Assembly (NCBI RefSeq): GCF_021343995.1 | Contig: NZ_JAJTTE010000008.1 | Span: 1 to 64,000 of the forward strand | DNA length: 64,000 nucleotides | Origin: Pseudonocardia terrae | Lineage (GTDB): Bacteria > Actinomycetota > Actinomycetes > Mycobacteriales > Pseudonocardiaceae | Direction: 5' to 3' | Shown: in pieces, positions 42,893-54,075 of the stretch | Layout: every line of letters begins with the position of its first letter | How positions within the stretch are numbered: the stretch's first letter is position 1 | The notes under the pieces: generated by a model | The model's database searches: none | Seen by the model: only the letters and a program-made list of their open reading frames with translations | What the model was told of the DNA's origin: nothing | Position numbers and translations under genes: made by a program

Positions 42893-45800
42893 ATGCGGAT
42901 CGGCGTGCTGGGCCCGGTGGCGGCGTGGGCCGCGTCGGGTGCCGACGTCGCACCGAACGGGCTGCGCCTGCGCGGGCTGCTGGCCAGGCTCGCGCTCGCG
43001 CCGGGCCGCACCGTCACCGCCGAGACGCTGGTCGACGACCTGTGGGGCACAGGATCCGACTCGGCGCCCGCGTCGGCGAACGCCCTGCAGGCCCTGGTCT
43101 CCCGGCTGCGGCGCGCCCTAGGGCCCGAACTGGTGGCCACCGTGCCCGGCGGCTACCGCCTCGAGCTGGCCCCGTCCGACGTGGACTGTGTGCGGGCGGG
43201 TCAACGGATCGCCGAGGCCGAGCAGGAGGCCGATCCGGGGGCCGCCCGCGAGCTGGTCGGGCAGGCGCTCGCGCTGTGGCGCGGACCGGCCCTGGCCGAC
43301 GTCCGCCGGCTGCCCTTCGCCGGCCCCGCCGCCGACCGGCTCGACGGCCGCCGGGCCGACGCCCTCGAACGGGCCGCCGGGCTGGACCTGGTGCTCGGCC
43401 GGGCGGCAGGCAGCGTGGAACCGCTGACCGCGCTGCTCACCGAGCAACCGCTGCGGGAGACCGCCGCCGCCGCGTTGGCCCGCGCCCTGCACGCCACCGG
43501 CCGTCAGGCCGACGCGCTGGCAGTGCTCGACCGGACGCGCGCGCGGCTGGCCGACGAGCTCGGCGTGGATCCCGGACCGGAGCTGGACGAGGCCCGCCTC
43601 GAGGTCCTGCGCGGCACCACCGTGCCCGCACCCGTCCCACCACGTCCGGCGCACCCCGTTCCGCCTCCGCCGCTGACCAGCTTCGTCGGCCGGGAGGCGG
43701 ACGCCGACCGGCTGCGGGAGCTGCTGAGGACCGGGCGGCTCGTCACGCTCGTGGGGCCCGGCGGTGCGGGAAAGACCAGGCTCGCCCGGGAGGCCTGCCC
43801 CGGAGGGGCGGTCGCCGAGCTCGCCCCGCTCACCGGCCCGGACCAGCTGGCGGAGACCGTGCTCGCCGCGGTCGGCAGCCCGGAGCTGGTGATCCGCCAG
43901 GAGGAGCACCCCGACGTCGTCGAACGGCTGGTGGCCGCCGTCGGCCGGCGCGATCTCGTCCTGGTCCTGGACAACTGCGAGCACCTGATCGGCTCCTGTG
44001 CGGACCTCGCGGGCACGCTGCTCGCCCGTTGCCCGGCGGTGCGGATCCTGGCCACCAGCCGCGAGCCGCTCGCCGTGCCCGGGGAACGGCTGCATCCCGT
44101 CGAGGCGCTCGACGAGGCCGCGGCCGCCCGGCTCTTCGCCGACCGGGCCGAGGCGGTCGCCCCCGGGTTCGCGGCCGACGCGCACGCCCCCGCGATCGCC
44201 GAGATCTGCCGCAGGCTGGACGGTCAGCCGCTGCCGATCGAGCTCGCCGCCGCCCGGCTGCGGGCGCTCAGCCCGAAGGAGATCCTCACCCGGCTCGACG
44301 ACCGCTTCCGCCTGCTCATCACCGGCGCACGGACCGTGCTCCCGCGCCACCAGACCCTGCGCGCGGTCGTCGACTGGAGCTGGGATCTGCTCGACGCGGC
44401 CGAACGCGCCCTCGCCGGCCGGCTCGCGGTCTTCTCCGGCGGCGCCACGGCCGACGCCGCGGACCAGGTGTGCGGCGACGGGCTGGCCGACCCCTTCACC
44501 ACGCTCGCCGCGCTCGTCGACAAGTCGCTGGTCGTCGCCGTCCCGCAGGCCGGGGCGCCCACCCGCTACCGGATGCTGGAGACCATCCGCGAGTACGCGC
44601 GGGAGCGGCTCGCCGCCTCGGGCGAGGAGGCGGCGACGGCGGCGCGGCACGCGGCTTGGACCGTCGCCCTTGTCGAGCGGGCCGAGCCGGAGCTGCGCGG
44701 CCGGGACCAGCTGCGGTGGCTCGGCGTCCTGCGCGCCGAGGCGGGCAACATCACCGGGGCGCTGCGCCGGGCCGTCGCCGAGCAGGACGCCGCGACCGCG
44801 TACCGGCTGGTCGCGGGCATGTTCTGGGGCTGGCTGATCCGCGGCGCCACCGACGAGACGATGACCTGGGTGCGCGCGGTCGGGGAGCTGCCCACGGACG
44901 GCGCCCCGATCGACGTGCTCGCCCGGGTCACCGCGTTCCGGGCGATCGAGTCGCTCGGCCGCGGGGCGATGGAGGAGGCGCAACGGCACGTCGCGCGCGC
45001 CGCCGTGCAGGCCGAGTCGGTCCCGCAGCCCCGGCATCCCGCGCTCGACCTGCTGGTGCCGCTGGGCGAGGCCTTCGCGACCGCGGACCAGGCACCGCTG
45101 ACCGCGATCAGCACCACGCACCCGGACCCCTGGGTGCGGGCGTTCGCGCTGGAGATCCGCGCGACGCTGTCCGAGAACGCGGGCCTGATCGACCTCGAAC
45201 GCGAGCTCGTCCGGGCCGCGCACGCCCTGTTCACCCAGGTCGGCGACCGCTTCGGACTGGGGATGACGCTCACGACACTCGGCGAGCTGGAGGCGTGGGC
45301 GGGCAACGCGGACGCCGCCGCGACGGCCTTCGAGGAGGCCATCGCGCTCGCCACCGAACTCGCCAACGACGACGACCTGCCGCAGTACCTCGTCCGCCGC
45401 GGCGGCCTCGCCGCCCGCACGGGCGACCACGCGCTGGCCCGCAAGCTCTACACCGAGGCGCTGGGGATGCTCGACGGCTCCGAGTACGCCTCGCCGGAGA
45501 TGGTCCACGTCTCGCTCGCCGAGCTGGACCGCCTGGAGGGCGACCTGGCCGCGGCGCGCGCCCGGCTCGCGACCATCGACCCGGAGCCCGGCGGCATCGC
45601 CGTCGCCCAGCGGACCGCGCACCTGGCCACGCAGCGCGCGCTGGTCGAGCTGGCCGCCGGTGATCTCGGGACGGCGGCCGGGCTGCTGGCCGAGGCCGTC
45701 GCCGCCGCGGACGCGAGCAAGGACGGGCCCGTCGTCGGCTTCGTCGCCGAGACCGTCGCGCAGCTGGCCATGGCACACGGGGACCACGAGGGCACGGCGC

Positions 45801-45973
45801 GGGCGCTGGGCGTGGCCGAGGCCCGCCGCGGGGTCCTCGACCGGGGGGACCCCGCCGTCGTCGGCGTGCTGGAGGCGCTGGGCCCCGAGGCGGACGCCGT
45901 GCGGCGGGAGGCCCGAGGCCTCCCGCCGTCGTCCGGGCTGGACCTGCTGCGGGCTCAGGTCCGCCGCCGGTAG
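42893..45973 (+). CDS. Large AfsR/SARP-type transcriptional regulator
   Basis: A 1026-residue multidomain regulator. Residues 1-90 form an OmpR-like winged helix (RIGVLGPVAAW ... LRGLLARLALAPGRTVTAETLVDDLWG ... LVSRLRRALG ... GGYRLEL); 95-245 is the bacterial transcriptional activation domain. An NB-ARC-like ATPase follows, with Walker A GPGGAGKTRLAREA (about 288-301) and Walker B DLVLVLDNCEHL. The C-terminal half (about 590-1026) is made of TPR-like helices. Members often control secondary metabolism or neighbouring exporters. It converges on a Drr-type ABC exporter operon and their 3' ends overlap by 19 bp. The ATG at 42893 gives the standard N-terminus and is leaderless. Confidence 0.91.
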   Translation: MRIGVLGPVAAWAASGADVAPNGLRLRGLLARLALAPGRTVTAETLVDDLWGTGSDSAPASANALQALVSRLRRALGPELVATVPGGYRLELAPSDVDCVRAGQRIAEAEQEADPGAARELVGQALALWRGPALADVRRLPFAGPAADRLDGRRADALERAAGLDLVLGRAAGSVEPLTALLTEQPLRETAAAALARALHATGRQADALAVLDRTRARLADELGVDPGPELDEARLEVLRGTTVPAPVPPRPAHPVPPPPLTSFVGREADADRLRELLRTGRLVTLVGPGGAGKTRLAREACPGGAVAELAPLTGPDQLAETVLAAVGSPELVIRQEEHPDVVERLVAAVGRRDLVLVLDNCEHLIGSCADLAGTLLARCPAVRILATSREPLAVPGERLHPVEALDEAAAARLFADRAEAVAPGFAADAHAPAIAEICRRLDGQPLPIELAAARLRALSPKEILTRLDDRFRLLITGARTVLPRHQTLRAVVDWSWDLLDAAERALAGRLAVFSGGATADAADQVCGDGLADPFTTLAALVDKSLVVAVPQAGAPTRYRMLETIREYARERLAASGEEAATAARHAAWTVALVERAEPELRGRDQLRWLGVLRAEAGNITGALRRAVAEQDAATAYRLVAGMFWGWLIRGATDETMTWVRAVGELPTDGAPIDVLARVTAFRAIESLGRGAMEEAQRHVARAAVQAESVPQPRHPALDLLVPLGEAFATADQAPLTAISTTHPDPWVRAFALEIRATLSENAGLIDLERELVRAAHALFTQVGDRFGLGMTLTTLGELEAWAGNADAAATAFEEAIALATELANDDDLPQYLVRRGGLAARTGDHALARKLYTEALGMLDGSEYASPEMVHVSLAELDRLEGDLAAARARLATIDPEPGGIAVAQRTAHLATQRALVELAAGDLGTAAGLLAEAVAAADASKDGPVVGFVAETVAQLAMAHGDHEGTARALGVAEARRGVLDRGDPAVVGVLEALGPEADAVRREARGLPPSSGLDLLRAQVRRR

Positions 45974-46785
45974 AGCGTCACCGCAATCGGCGCGAACACC
46001 AGCGTGATGCCGGCCGCCCAGAGCAGCGCGGTGCCCGCGGGGCCCGCGACCGGGCCACCGAGCAGCAGGCCGCGCACCGCGTCGGCCGTCTTCGACACCG
46101 GGTTGACGTCCACCCAGCCCTGCAACCAGCCCGGCATGGTCGACGCCGGCACGAACACGTTGCTGCCGAAGGTCAGCGGCAACGAGATCAGCGCGCCGAG
46201 CCCCTGCACCGAGCGCGGGTCCTTCACCAACATCGCCAGCGCCGTGAACACCCAGCACAGGGCGAACGCGAACGCCATGACCAGCAGCAGCGCGGCCACG
46301 ATCGCCGGCGGGCCCGCGGAGGTGCGGAAGCCCAGGATCGTACCGAACACCAGCATGATCACACCCGAGGTCGCGTAGCGCGCCAGGTCCGCGCCGATGG
46401 CGCCGAGCAGCGGGGCCGCCCGGGAGATCGGCAGGCTCCGGAACCGGTCGAAGATCCCGGTGTGCAGGTCGTCGGCCAGCCCGGTGCCGGTGCCGGCCGA
46501 GGCGAAGATGACGGTCTGCACCAGGACGCCCGGCAGCGCGAACTGCAGGTACGCCGAGGTGTCGCCGGCGATCGCGCCGCCGAAGACGTACACGAACAGC
46601 AGCAGGAAGATGACCGGCTGGAGGGTGACGTCGATCAGCGCCTCGGGCGAGTGCACCGTCTTCACCAGCCCGCGCCAGGCCAGGGTGGCGCCGTGCCGCA
46701 GCGTCGACGGCCCGTGGCGGGCCGCGGTGCGTGGCGGGGGTTCGGGGACGGTCGTGGGGACGGTGACGGTCGCGGTGGTGGTCAT
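45955..46785 (-). CDS. ABC-2 exporter permease, DrrB-like
   Basis: A 276-residue membrane protein with six predicted helices after a Thr/Val/Pro-rich N-terminus. The stretch TLQPVIFLLLFVYVFGGAIAGDT in the first loop and the later SLPLTFGSNVFVPASTMPGWLQGWVDVNPVSKTADAVRGLL are the hallmark of DrrB-type permeases for drugs or lipids (daunorubicin, phthiocerol). The start ATG overlaps the stop of the ATPase gene (ATGA), so the pair is translated together. Its own stop overlaps the end of the convergent SARP-type regulator. The substrate is unknown. Confidence 0.94.
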   Translation of the reverse strand: MTTTATVTVPTTVPEPPPRTAARHGPSTLRHGATLAWRGLVKTVHSPEALIDVTLQPVIFLLLFVYVFGGAIAGDTSAYLQFALPGVLVQTVIFASAGTGTGLADDLHTGIFDRFRSLPISRAAPLLGAIGADLARYATSGVIMLVFGTILGFRTSAGPPAIVAALLLVMAFAFALCWVFTALAMLVKDPRSVQGLGALISLPLTFGSNVFVPASTMPGWLQGWVDVNPVSKTADAVRGLLLGGPVAGPAGTALLWAAGITLVFAPIAVTLYRRRT

Positions 46786-47744
46786 GCGGCCTCCTCGGTC
46801 GCGGGGCCGGCCTCGGCGTGGCGGCCGGTCAGGGTCAGGAACACGTCGTCGAGGCTCGGCAGCCGCAGCCCCAGCTCGGCGAGGGGCACGCCGTCCTCCT
46901 CGAGCCGGACGCCGAGCCGGTGCAGCCGGGCGGGTGTGCCGGACAGCGTCAGCTCCCCGGTCGGGTCGATCGCGGGCGTCTCGGAGGTCAGCTCGCCGAG
47001 CAGCGCGGCGACGGCACCGACGTCGGCCCGGTGCAGCGGCCGGACGTGCAGCAGCTGCCCACCGACGTCGGCCTTGAGCGACGCCGGGGTGCCGCTCGCG
47101 ATCACCTCCCCGCGGTCGAGGACCACGAGATCCTCGGCGAGCTGGTCGGCCTCCTCCAGGTACTGGGTGGTGAGCAGGACGGTCGTCCCCTCGGCGGCGA
47201 GGGCGCGGACGTGCTCCCACACCTCGTTGCGGTGCCGGGGGTCGAGGCCCGTGGTCGGCTCGTCGAGGAACAGCACGTCGGGCCGGCCGACGAGGCTGGC
47301 GGCGAGGTCGAGCCGCCGGCGCATGCCGCCGGAGTAGGTCTTGACCCGACGGCCGGCGGCCTCGACCAGGCCGAACCGCTCGATCAGCTCGTCCGTGCGA
47401 CGGCGGGCGTCGCGCCGGGACAGGTCCAGCAGGCGGCCGATGAGCCGCAGGTTCTCGACGCCGGACAGGGCGTCGTCGACCGCGGCGTACTGGCCGGTCA
47501 GGCCGATCCGCAGGCGGACGGCCGGGGCCTCCGCGACGACGTCGTGGCCCAGCACGGTGGCCCGGCCGCCGTCCGGGCGCAGGAGGGTGGACAGGACGCG
47601 GACGGTCGTGGTCTTGCCGGATCCGTTCGGCCCGAGCAGGCCCAGCACGCTGCCGCGCCGGACCTCCAGGTCGACGCCGGCGAGGGCGGTGGTGGCGCCG
47701 AAGGTCTTCACGAGACCCTCGATGCGGATGGCCGGTTCGTTCAT
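46782..47744 (-). CDS. ABC exporter ATPase, DrrA-like
   Basis: A 320-residue ATP-binding subunit of a drug/lipid exporter. Walker A LLGPNGSGKTTTVRVL (about 38-53), signature TYSGGMRRRLDLAASL (about 137), Walker B DVLFLDEPTTGLDP, switch His replaced by Gln in LLTTQYLEEADQL, as in DrrA. The C-terminal about 90 residues form the regulatory domain of DrrA-type ATPases (RLHRLGVRLEEDGVPLAELGLRLPSLDDVFLTLTGR). The ATG at 47742-47744 was preferred over one 30 bp earlier because it starts the family's usual NEPAIRIEGLVKTFG. The permease gene overlaps its stop. Confidence 0.94.
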   Translation of the reverse strand: MNEPAIRIEGLVKTFGATTALAGVDLEVRRGSVLGLLGPNGSGKTTTVRVLSTLLRPDGGRATVLGHDVVAEAPAVRLRIGLTGQYAAVDDALSGVENLRLIGRLLDLSRRDARRRTDELIERFGLVEAAGRRVKTYSGGMRRRLDLAASLVGRPDVLFLDEPTTGLDPRHRNEVWEHVRALAAEGTTVLLTTQYLEEADQLAEDLVVLDRGEVIASGTPASLKADVGGQLLHVRPLHRADVGAVAALLGELTSETPAIDPTGELTLSGTPARLHRLGVRLEEDGVPLAELGLRLPSLDDVFLTLTGRHAEAGPATEEAA

Positions 47745-47937
47745 GACCACCACTCTCGGCGGGGGCGCTGCCATCCGGCTGACACCGGACCGCCCCGCCG
47801 TGTCAGCGGGCGTGGCGAGCTGTCAGGCCCCGGTCCGCCGCCGTCGGCCGCTGCGCCGATCGGCGTATCTCGGGCTGTGACCGCCCGGGTTCGTGCCGTG
47901 ACGTCCGGTTTGCCGGCGGGGCTGCGGATCTCGGCCG

Positions 47938-47966
47938 TTGACCATCGCTGTGACCGGGGTTACCGT
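47938..47966 (+). promoter_or_regulatory. Sigma-70-type promoter of the MFS gene
   Basis: TTGACC at 47938-47943 and TACCGT at 47961-47966 are separated by 17 bp, close to ideal for a housekeeping sigma factor. Transcription would start near 47973, giving an 80-nt leader before the GTG at 48053. The 307-bp gap between the Drr ATPase and MFS genes otherwise holds no gene. Confidence 0.6.
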
Positions 47967-48052
47967 CCCGCTTAACGATCGTTCGGCAGATGGGTACCCG
48001 CCCGTCTCCGCTCCCGGGATGCAGCGTCGCCGAGGGAACGAGGACCTCCACT

Positions 48053-49603
48053 GTGGATTCGACCGTCCGCTCCACCCTGCCCGGAACCGGTACGGAGGCG
48101 TCCCCACGCCGCCGCTGGGCCTTCCTGATCGACCGCAGGCTCGATCGCTATCCCACCGGTGGCGAGCGGTACGCCCGCCTCGTGCTCGCCGTGCTCGCCA
48201 CGGTCGTCATCTACTACGAGCAGTACACGTTGGGCGCCGTCTCGACGCTGGTCTCCCAGCAGCTCGGGATGTCGTTCCTGTTCCTCACGACCGGTCTCGC
48301 GGTGGCGAACCTGTTGGGCGCCTTCGGATCCCTGGCCGCGGGGCTCGCCGACCGGCTGGGCCGGGCGAACATCGTCGTCTACGGGATGCTGGTGGTCGGC
48401 GCGATCACGGCGTTCGCCATCACGCAGGTCCAGAACAAGTGGACATTCATGATCCTGTCCACGATCGTCGCGATCATGGAGGGCATGCTGCTGGTGGCCA
48501 CGCCGGCGCTGGTCCGTGACTTCAGCCCGCAGATGGGCCGCGCCCGGGCGATGGGCTTCTGGAACGTCGCGCCGCCGGCCGGCTCGCTGCTCGCCTCCGC
48601 CGTCGCAGCGCTCACGCTGGGCTCGCTGGTGAGCTGGCAGAGCCAGTTCCGCATCGCCGGCATCGTCGGGATCGTCGTGTCGCTGATCGCGCTGGTCTGG
48701 ATGAAGGAGCTCAACCCGGCGCTGCGTGACCAGGCGGCGGTGTCCGAGGAGGACCGCGAGCTGCTCGAGGCGCGGGCCGCGCGGGGCGAGGTGAACGTGA
48801 ACCTCGCGCACCCGTGGCGGCAGCTGATGAAGGTCGACGTCGTGGTTCCCGCGATCGGCTTCTCGGTCGCGCTGCTCTTCTACTACACCATCGTCGGCTT
48901 CGCGCCCGTGCTGTTCACGACCGTCTGGGGCTTCGACCTCGCCGAGTCGAACAGCGTGATCGCATGGGCGTGGGCGTTCAACGTGCTGCTCTCGCTGACC
49001 TACGGCGGGCTCGTCGACCGCTTCCTGGTGCGCAAGCCGTGGATCCTCGCGGGCGCGGTGCTGTGCATCGCCATGCAGATCGTGCTGATCACCCTGGTCG
49101 GCGGGAAGCCGAGCTACCTCACGCTCGCGATCATCATGGCCGTGCTGGCCACCTCGTGGGCCGGGTTCGCGGTGCCCTGGTACGCGGCCTTCACCGAGAC
49201 CGTCGAGGCCCGCAACCCCGCGCTCACGGCGACCGGCCTGGCGATCTGGGCGTGGATCATCCGCGTGGTGGTGTTCCTGTCGTTCCTGATCGTGCCGCAC
49301 GTCGTGACCTCGGCGAACACCCTGGTCGCGGCCGAGCCCTACGTCGCGCAGGCGGAGAAGCTGCAGGCCGCCGGGCAGCCGATCCCGCCGGACCTGGCGG
49401 CCAAGCTGGGCGAGATCCAGCACGCCGCCGCGATCACCGGGGACCAGTGGCGGCTGTGGATGTGGATCGCGGTCGTCTTCGCGGTCGCGCTGGCCGCCAC
49501 CGTCCCGCTGCTGCGCGGCCGGTGGAGCGTGAAGAAGGCGCGTGCCGACCTGGCCGAGCACGAGCGCCGGCGCGCCGAGGCGCTGGCAGCACTCCGTGGC
49601 TGA
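48053..49603 (+). CDS. Major facilitator superfamily transporter
   Basis: A 516-residue carrier with about 12 helices. The cytoplasmic loop between helices 2 and 3 shows the MFS motif as GLADRLGRANIVVYG; the equivalent in the second half is GGLVDRFLVRKPWILAG. A longer loop between helices 11 and 12 contains AEKLQAAGQPIPPDLAAKLGEI. It resembles metabolite:proton symporters of the MHS type more than drug exporters, but the substrate cannot be named. GTG at 48053, with GAGGA about 9 nt upstream, was chosen over an earlier in-frame start. After the stop, a pair of the 41-bp-phased palindromes separates it from the convergent ABC-F gene. Confidence 0.87.
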   Translation: MDSTVRSTLPGTGTEASPRRRWAFLIDRRLDRYPTGGERYARLVLAVLATVVIYYEQYTLGAVSTLVSQQLGMSFLFLTTGLAVANLLGAFGSLAAGLADRLGRANIVVYGMLVVGAITAFAITQVQNKWTFMILSTIVAIMEGMLLVATPALVRDFSPQMGRARAMGFWNVAPPAGSLLASAVAALTLGSLVSWQSQFRIAGIVGIVVSLIALVWMKELNPALRDQAAVSEEDRELLEARAARGEVNVNLAHPWRQLMKVDVVVPAIGFSVALLFYYTIVGFAPVLFTTVWGFDLAESNSVIAWAWAFNVLLSLTYGGLVDRFLVRKPWILAGAVLCIAMQIVLITLVGGKPSYLTLAIIMAVLATSWAGFAVPWYAAFTETVEARNPALTATGLAIWAWIIRVVVFLSFLIVPHVVTSANTLVAAEPYVAQAEKLQAAGQPIPPDLAAKLGEIQHAAAITGDQWRLWMWIAVVFAVALAATVPLLRGRWSVKKARADLAEHERRRAEALAALRG

Positions 49604-49635
49604 GGTGGGGCGGCTGAGGTAAGGCAGCCGAGGAC

Positions 49636-49698
49636 CGCATCATGGTTCCATAACGCGCGAGAAAGGCCGCGAGATGCGCGTTATGGAACCATGATGCG
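49636..49698. repeat. Pair of 22-bp repeats, exact inverted copies, 41-bp phase
   Basis: The copy at 49636-49657 (CGCATCATGGT-TCCATAACGCG) is the exact reverse complement of the copy at 49677-49698, separated by 19 bp, so centres are 41 bp apart. The centres are GGTTCC/GGAACC instead of GGATCC. Together they can form a 22-bp stem with a 19-nt loop between the convergent MFS and ABC-F genes and may work as a bidirectional terminator as well as a protein site. Confidence 0.92.
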
Positions 49699-49704
49699 TC
49701 GGGG

Positions 49705-51525
<1,821 letters not shown>

Positions 51526-51535
51526 CTGTCCTCTC

Positions 51536-52510
51536 TCAGGCCCGGGCCGGCGGCCAGGGCGACCCGCTCGGGGCGGGCGGTACGGGTGGGGGTTCGTCCG
51601 CGTCGACGACGCGGGCCCCGGGGACGGGCCCGTGCGCGACGCGGACGGTGCGGCAGACGCCGACGCCGGCGAGCTCCGCGGCGACCTCGACCGCCGACTC
51701 GGCGTCGGAGCAGAGGAACGCGCAGGTGGGGCCGGAGCCGGAGACGATCCCGGCCAGCGCGCCCGCGCTGACCCCTGCCCTCAGGGTACGGCGCAGGTCG
51801 GGCGCGAGGCTCACCGCCGCCGCCTGCAGGTCGTTGCCCAGCGAGAGCGCGAGCTGGCGCGGGTCGCCCTGCGCCAGCGCGCCCAGCACCGGCTCGACCG
51901 GGCGCTCCGGCGGCTCCTCCTCGCCGCGCAGGCGGTCGAGCTCGGTGAAGACCGCCGGCGTGGACAGCCCGCGCCGGGCCAGCGCGATGACCCAGTGCAT
52001 CGGGTGCCGCGACAGGACCGGGACGATCCGCTCGCCGCGCCCGGTGCCGAGCGCGGTGCCCCCGTGCAGGGCGAAGGTGACGTCGCTGCCCAGCTCGGCC
52101 GCCATCGACGACAGCTCGTCCCGGTTGAGGTCCAGCTTCCACAACGCCGAGAGCGCGACCAGCGTTCCGGCCGCGTCGGCGCTCCCGCCGGCCATCCCGC
52201 CGGCCACCGGGATGCCCTTGCGCAGCACGACGCGCACGTCCGGGTCGTGGCCGGAGCGCTGGGCCAGCAGCTCGACGGCCCGCCAGGCCAGGTTCGTGTC
52301 GTCGACCGGCACCTCGGAGACGCCCTCGCCGTGCACCTCGAGGCCCGGCTGGTCGCTCGCCGAGACCGCCACCTCGTCGAAGAGGCTCACGGCGTGGAAG
52401 ACGGTGACCAGGTCGTGGTAGCCGTCCGCGCGCACGCCGCCCACCGCCAGGTGGAGGTTGATCTTCGCGGGCACCCGGACGGTGACCGGAGGACGAACGG
52501 CGGAGAGCAC
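51536..52510 (-). CDS. ispE: 4-diphosphocytidyl-2-C-methyl-D-erythritol kinase
   Basis: A 324-residue GHMP-family kinase of the non-mevalonate isoprenoid pathway; it phosphorylates CDP-ME using ATP. It begins with [24 protein letters not shown] (active-site Lys and Asn), has the glycine-rich ATP loop [20 protein letters not shown] (about 105-124) and the late GHMP motif [17 protein letters not shown] at 52508-52510 lies 6 nt after TAGGGT, so it looks leaderless; that -10 box overlaps the TAG stop of the upstream exporter gene. The C-terminal Pro-rich tail is typical of actinobacterial IspE. Followed by the ABC-F gene after 10 bp. Confidence 0.97.
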   Translation of the reverse strand: MLSAVRPPVTVRVPAKINLHLAVGGVRADGYHDLVTVFHAVSLFDEVAVSASDQPGLEVHGEGVSEVPVDDTNLAWRAVELLAQRSGHDPDVRVVLRKGIPVAGGMAGGSADAAGTLVALSALWKLDLNRDELSSMAAELGSDVTFALHGGTALGTGRGERIVPVLSRHPMHWVIALARRGLSTPAVFTELDRLRGEEEPPERPVEPVLGALAQGDPRQLALSLGNDLQAAAVSLAPDLRRTLRAGVSAGALAGIVSGSGPTCAFLCSDAESAVEVAAELAGVGVCRTVRVAHGPVPGARVVDADEPPPVPPAPSGSPWPPARA

Positions 52511-52516
52511 CACCCA

Positions 52517-52522
52517 ACCCTA
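52517..52522 (-). promoter_or_regulatory. -10 box of a leaderless promoter (ispE), overlapping the upstream stop codon
   Basis: Read on the minus strand, TAGGGT starts with the TAG stop of the DHA2 exporter gene and ends 6 nt before the ispE GTG. It would allow ispE to be transcribed independently of the exporter. Confidence 0.55.
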
Positions 52523-54013
52523 CTGACCGCGTGCGACCGGCGACCTGAGGCTGACGGTGAAGGTGAGCACGGCCACCAGGCCCACCAGCAGCACCCCGGC
52601 GGGCAGCAGCAGGGCCTGCGCCATCGCGGTGCTGAAGGGGCCGTGGAGCGCCTGCGGGATGGCGCGGATGCTCTCGGTCTGCGCCCCGCCGCTCCCGCCG
52701 ACGTTCGCCGCGATGCGGGACTGCATGAGCACGGCGATGCCCGCGCTGCCGAGCACCGCGCCGACCTGCCGGGTGGTGTTGTAGACGCCGGCGCCCGCCC
52801 CGGCCTGTGCGGGCGGCAGGTTGCGGTTGGCGGTGGTGGCGACCGGGCCCCAGACGAACGCGTTCCCCACGCCGAGCAGCGCGATCGGCAGCTCCAGGGT
52901 CCAGATCGCCGCCTCGGGCTTCATGACGGCCGCGAGCCAGACCAGCGAGACGGCCCAGCAGGTCATCCCGAACCCGGCGATCCAGCGCGGGTGCGCCCGG
53001 TCCGTGAGCCGGCCGACGAACGGGGCCAGCACCCCGGAGAACACCGCCAGCGGGATGAGCAGCAGCGCCGCACGCGTGGGACTGAGCCCGAGGACGCCCT
53101 GGGCGTAGAAGGTGATCGGGAAGGCCATCGCCGTGACGGCGAACCCGACCGTGGTGATCGCGATGTTGGCCAGGCTGAAGTTGCGGTCGCGGAACAGGCT
53201 CAGCGACATCAGCGGCTCGGCCGGGTTGCGGCCCTGCCACCAGACGAACACCGCCAGCACCGCGAGGCCGGACAGGATCAACGCCCACACGCCCGCGGCC
53301 CAGTCGTAGCTCTGGCCCTCCTGGATGCCGAAGACCAGCAGGAACATCCCGACCGCGCTCAACACCACGCCCAGCACGTCGAACCGCCGCACGTGGGTGG
53401 GCAGCTCGGGCACGAGCCGCAGCGCCAGCACGAACCCGACCACCCCCACCGGCACGTTGACGAAGAAGATCCACTCCCAGCCGAGGCCGTCGACCAGCAC
53501 CCCGCCGAGGATCGGCCCGACCAGCGTGGCGACGCCCGCGACCGCGCCCCAGAGGCTCATCGCCTGGCCGCGCTTGTTCGGCCGGAAGGTCCGCGTGATC
53601 ACCGCCATCGTCTGCGGGGTCATCAGCGACGCGCCCAGGCCCTGCAGCACCCGGGCGGCCACGAGCCACGCGATCGACCCCGTGAGCCCGCACCACAGCG
53701 AGGCGAGGGTGAAGATCGCGAGCCCCACGAGGTAGACCCGGCGCGGGCCGAAGCGGTCCCCCAGGCGCCCGGTGATGAGCAGCGGCACGGCGTAGGCCAG
53801 CAGGTAGGCGCTGGTCACCCAGACCACGGCGTCGACGCTGGCGCCCAGGTCCGTCTGGATCGCGGGCGTGGCGACCGAGACGATCGTCGAGTCGACGAGG
53901 ATCATGAAGAAGCCGAGGACGAGCGCCCAGAGCGCGGGCCACGGGCTCGGCTGCCCCGAGACGCCGGGGCGCGTGCCGGGTTCGGCGCTCGCGCCGGTGT
54001 CGCTGACGGCCAT
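52520..54013 (-). CDS. DHA2-family MFS drug exporter (EmrB/QacA-like)
   Basis: A 497-residue carrier with 14 predicted helices. The signature of the family is in helix 1 (FFMILVDSTIVSVATPAIQTDL), motif A LLITGRLGDRFGPRRVYLVG, motif C region GAVAGVATLVGPILGGVLVDGLGWEWIFFVNVPVG in helix 5. Such proteins export drugs or lipids by proton antiport. The ATG at 54011-54013 has GAGGAG upstream; a longer frame adds an unrelated basic leader. It sits between rsmA and ispE, which are usually near neighbours in actinobacteria, so it is likely an insertion into that block. No regulator gene is adjacent. Confidence 0.92.
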   Translation of the reverse strand: MAVSDTGASAEPGTRPGVSGQPSPWPALWALVLGFFMILVDSTIVSVATPAIQTDLGASVDAVVWVTSAYLLAYAVPLLITGRLGDRFGPRRVYLVGLAIFTLASLWCGLTGSIAWLVAARVLQGLGASLMTPQTMAVITRTFRPNKRGQAMSLWGAVAGVATLVGPILGGVLVDGLGWEWIFFVNVPVGVVGFVLALRLVPELPTHVRRFDVLGVVLSAVGMFLLVFGIQEGQSYDWAAGVWALILSGLAVLAVFVWWQGRNPAEPLMSLSLFRDRNFSLANIAITTVGFAVTAMAFPITFYAQGVLGLSPTRAALLLIPLAVFSGVLAPFVGRLTDRAHPRWIAGFGMTCWAVSLVWLAAVMKPEAAIWTLELPIALLGVGNAFVWGPVATTANRNLPPAQAGAGAGVYNTTRQVGAVLGSAGIAVLMQSRIAANVGGSGGAQTESIRAIPQALHGPFSTAMAQALLLPAGVLLVGLVAVLTFTVSLRSPVARGQ

Positions 54014-54075
54014 GGTTCTCCTCGGGTCGGTACGCGGTGAAAGGGTAGGGCGCGGCACCGACAGAAAGCCCGCGG

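Noticed and set aside
52520-54013. DHA2 exporter as part of a resistance island
   Set aside because: No regulator, transposase or composition change flanks it; a single inserted core-region gene is the simpler reading.
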